Assembly (NCBI GenBank): GCA_017467895.1
Contig: JAFUKB010000028.1
Coordinates: forward strand, 1-36,193
Origin: Clostridia bacterium
Lineage (GTDB): Bacteria > Bacillota > Clostridia > Christensenellales > UBA1242
Direction: 5' to 3'
DNA: 36,193 nucleotides
The notes below the pieces were generated by a model. That model did not search any database and was not told the origin of the DNA. It saw only the letters and a program-made list of their open reading frames with translations. Below are positions 35,872-36,193 of this stretch, in pieces. Position numbers and translations under genes: made by a program. The stretch's first letter is position 1. Every line of letters begins with the position of its first letter.

Positions 35872-36086
35872 TGAAATTGAATCAAGAACAAACGCAACTT
35901 GTTGGTTTGACTATGCAACTTGAACTAAAAACAAAAGAATACAAAATGCTTTGCAAAGAACTTGATGATTTAAAGGCTCAAGGCATAGACCCTGACGACC
36001 CAATGCTTATAAATTTAAGAGGGCGTTTCTTAAAAAACAATCAAGAAATTGCTGAAATTAATAAAAAATTAAAAAAATTACAATAA
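35871..36086 (+). CDS. Small coiled-coil protein
   Basis: A 71-residue, highly charged helical protein: two helices (about 3-34 and 43-70) separated by a QGIDPDDPML turn, probably an antiparallel coiled-coil hairpin. It is translationally coupled to the 924-residue gene by a TAATG overlap, so it is likely a partner or subunit of that protein. No family is recognised. Confidence 0.7.
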   Translation: MKLNQEQTQLVGLTMQLELKTKEYKMLCKELDDLKAQGIDPDDPMLINLRGRFLKNNQEIAEINKKLKKLQ

Positions 36087-36115
36087 AAACTTGTTTTTAT
36101 GTTACATTTTTTGAC

Positions 36116-36147
36116 AAAAATCGCATTATTTAAAATGCGATTTTTTT
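36116..36147 (+). terminator. Terminator of the DUF6273/LRR operon
   Basis: A 12-bp stem (36116-36127 with 36134-36145), loop ATTTAA, ending in a T-tract. The last 46 bases of the window hold no identifiable gene. Confidence 0.9.
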
Positions 36148-36193
36148 GTCATTGCTTTTAAAATTTAGGCAAATATGTTACACTGTTATGGTA

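Overview
The window is AT-rich (roughly two thirds A+T by eye), uses the standard bacterial code, and is densely coding with mostly plus-strand genes, strong Shine-Dalgarno sites and classical hairpin-plus-U-tract terminators. It carries an oxygen-sensitive class III ribonucleotide reductase with its activase, an adjacent gyrB-gyrA pair, a DUF1385-prmC-prfA neighbourhood, rplM-rpsI, and surface proteins with Listeria-Bacteroides (InlB-type) repeats. Together these point to an uncultured anaerobic Bacillota, most likely a gut-type clostridium. Both ends are open, and the first gene is cut by the left edge.

Layout. 1-1040: the 3' part of a DUF6273-type (C-type-lectin-like) protein whose last ~130 bases look like a diversity-generating-retroelement variable region, then a GC-rich hairpin and a terminator. 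1095-3821: a coupled operon of a calcineurin-like phosphoesterase, a paralogue with its metal ligands lost, and a small zinc ribbon. 3884-8392: nrdD-nrdG behind NrdR-like boxes, then a MazG-like pyrophosphohydrolase and a BaiN/HI0933-type flavoprotein. 8584-13015: one 1435-residue membrane-anchored papain-like surface peptidase. 13051-15859: a DUF1385-like membrane domain fused to PrmC, then its substrate RF1 (prfA). 15871-16222: a structured repeat pair next to tRNA-Gly(CCC). 16338-18867: a CobW-family metallochaperone with a long His/Cys-rich insert, then rplM-rpsI. 18910-19676: a small XRE regulator and a perfect consensus promoter that fires into a highly structured, essentially non-coding stretch. 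19677-21897: an SPFH/zinc-ribbon protein and a zinc-ribbon membrane protein resembling the B. subtilis YdjI/YdjG pair. 22066-26647: gyrB-gyrA. 26694-28975: a divergent pair, an unknown 143-residue protein and a single-ring Clp-type ATPase with a ClpP-docking IGF loop. 29113-32989: tilS and pcrA. 33047-36147: a 924-residue DUF6273/LRR protein containing an in-frame run of nine G, coupled to a coiled-coil protein.

The best candidates for something undescribed are the putative DGR target at the left edge (its template and reverse transcriptase are not in the window), the strong promoter plus four-way-junction-like RNA at 19261-19557, the G9 tract that could phase-vary the 924-residue protein, the DUF1385-PrmC fusion, the active/degenerate phosphoesterase pair, the orphan Clp unfoldase, and a recurrent leaderless design in which ATG lies six bases after the -10 hexamer. 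Everything here was read by eye; no database search or folding program was run, so family names rest on recognisable motifs.
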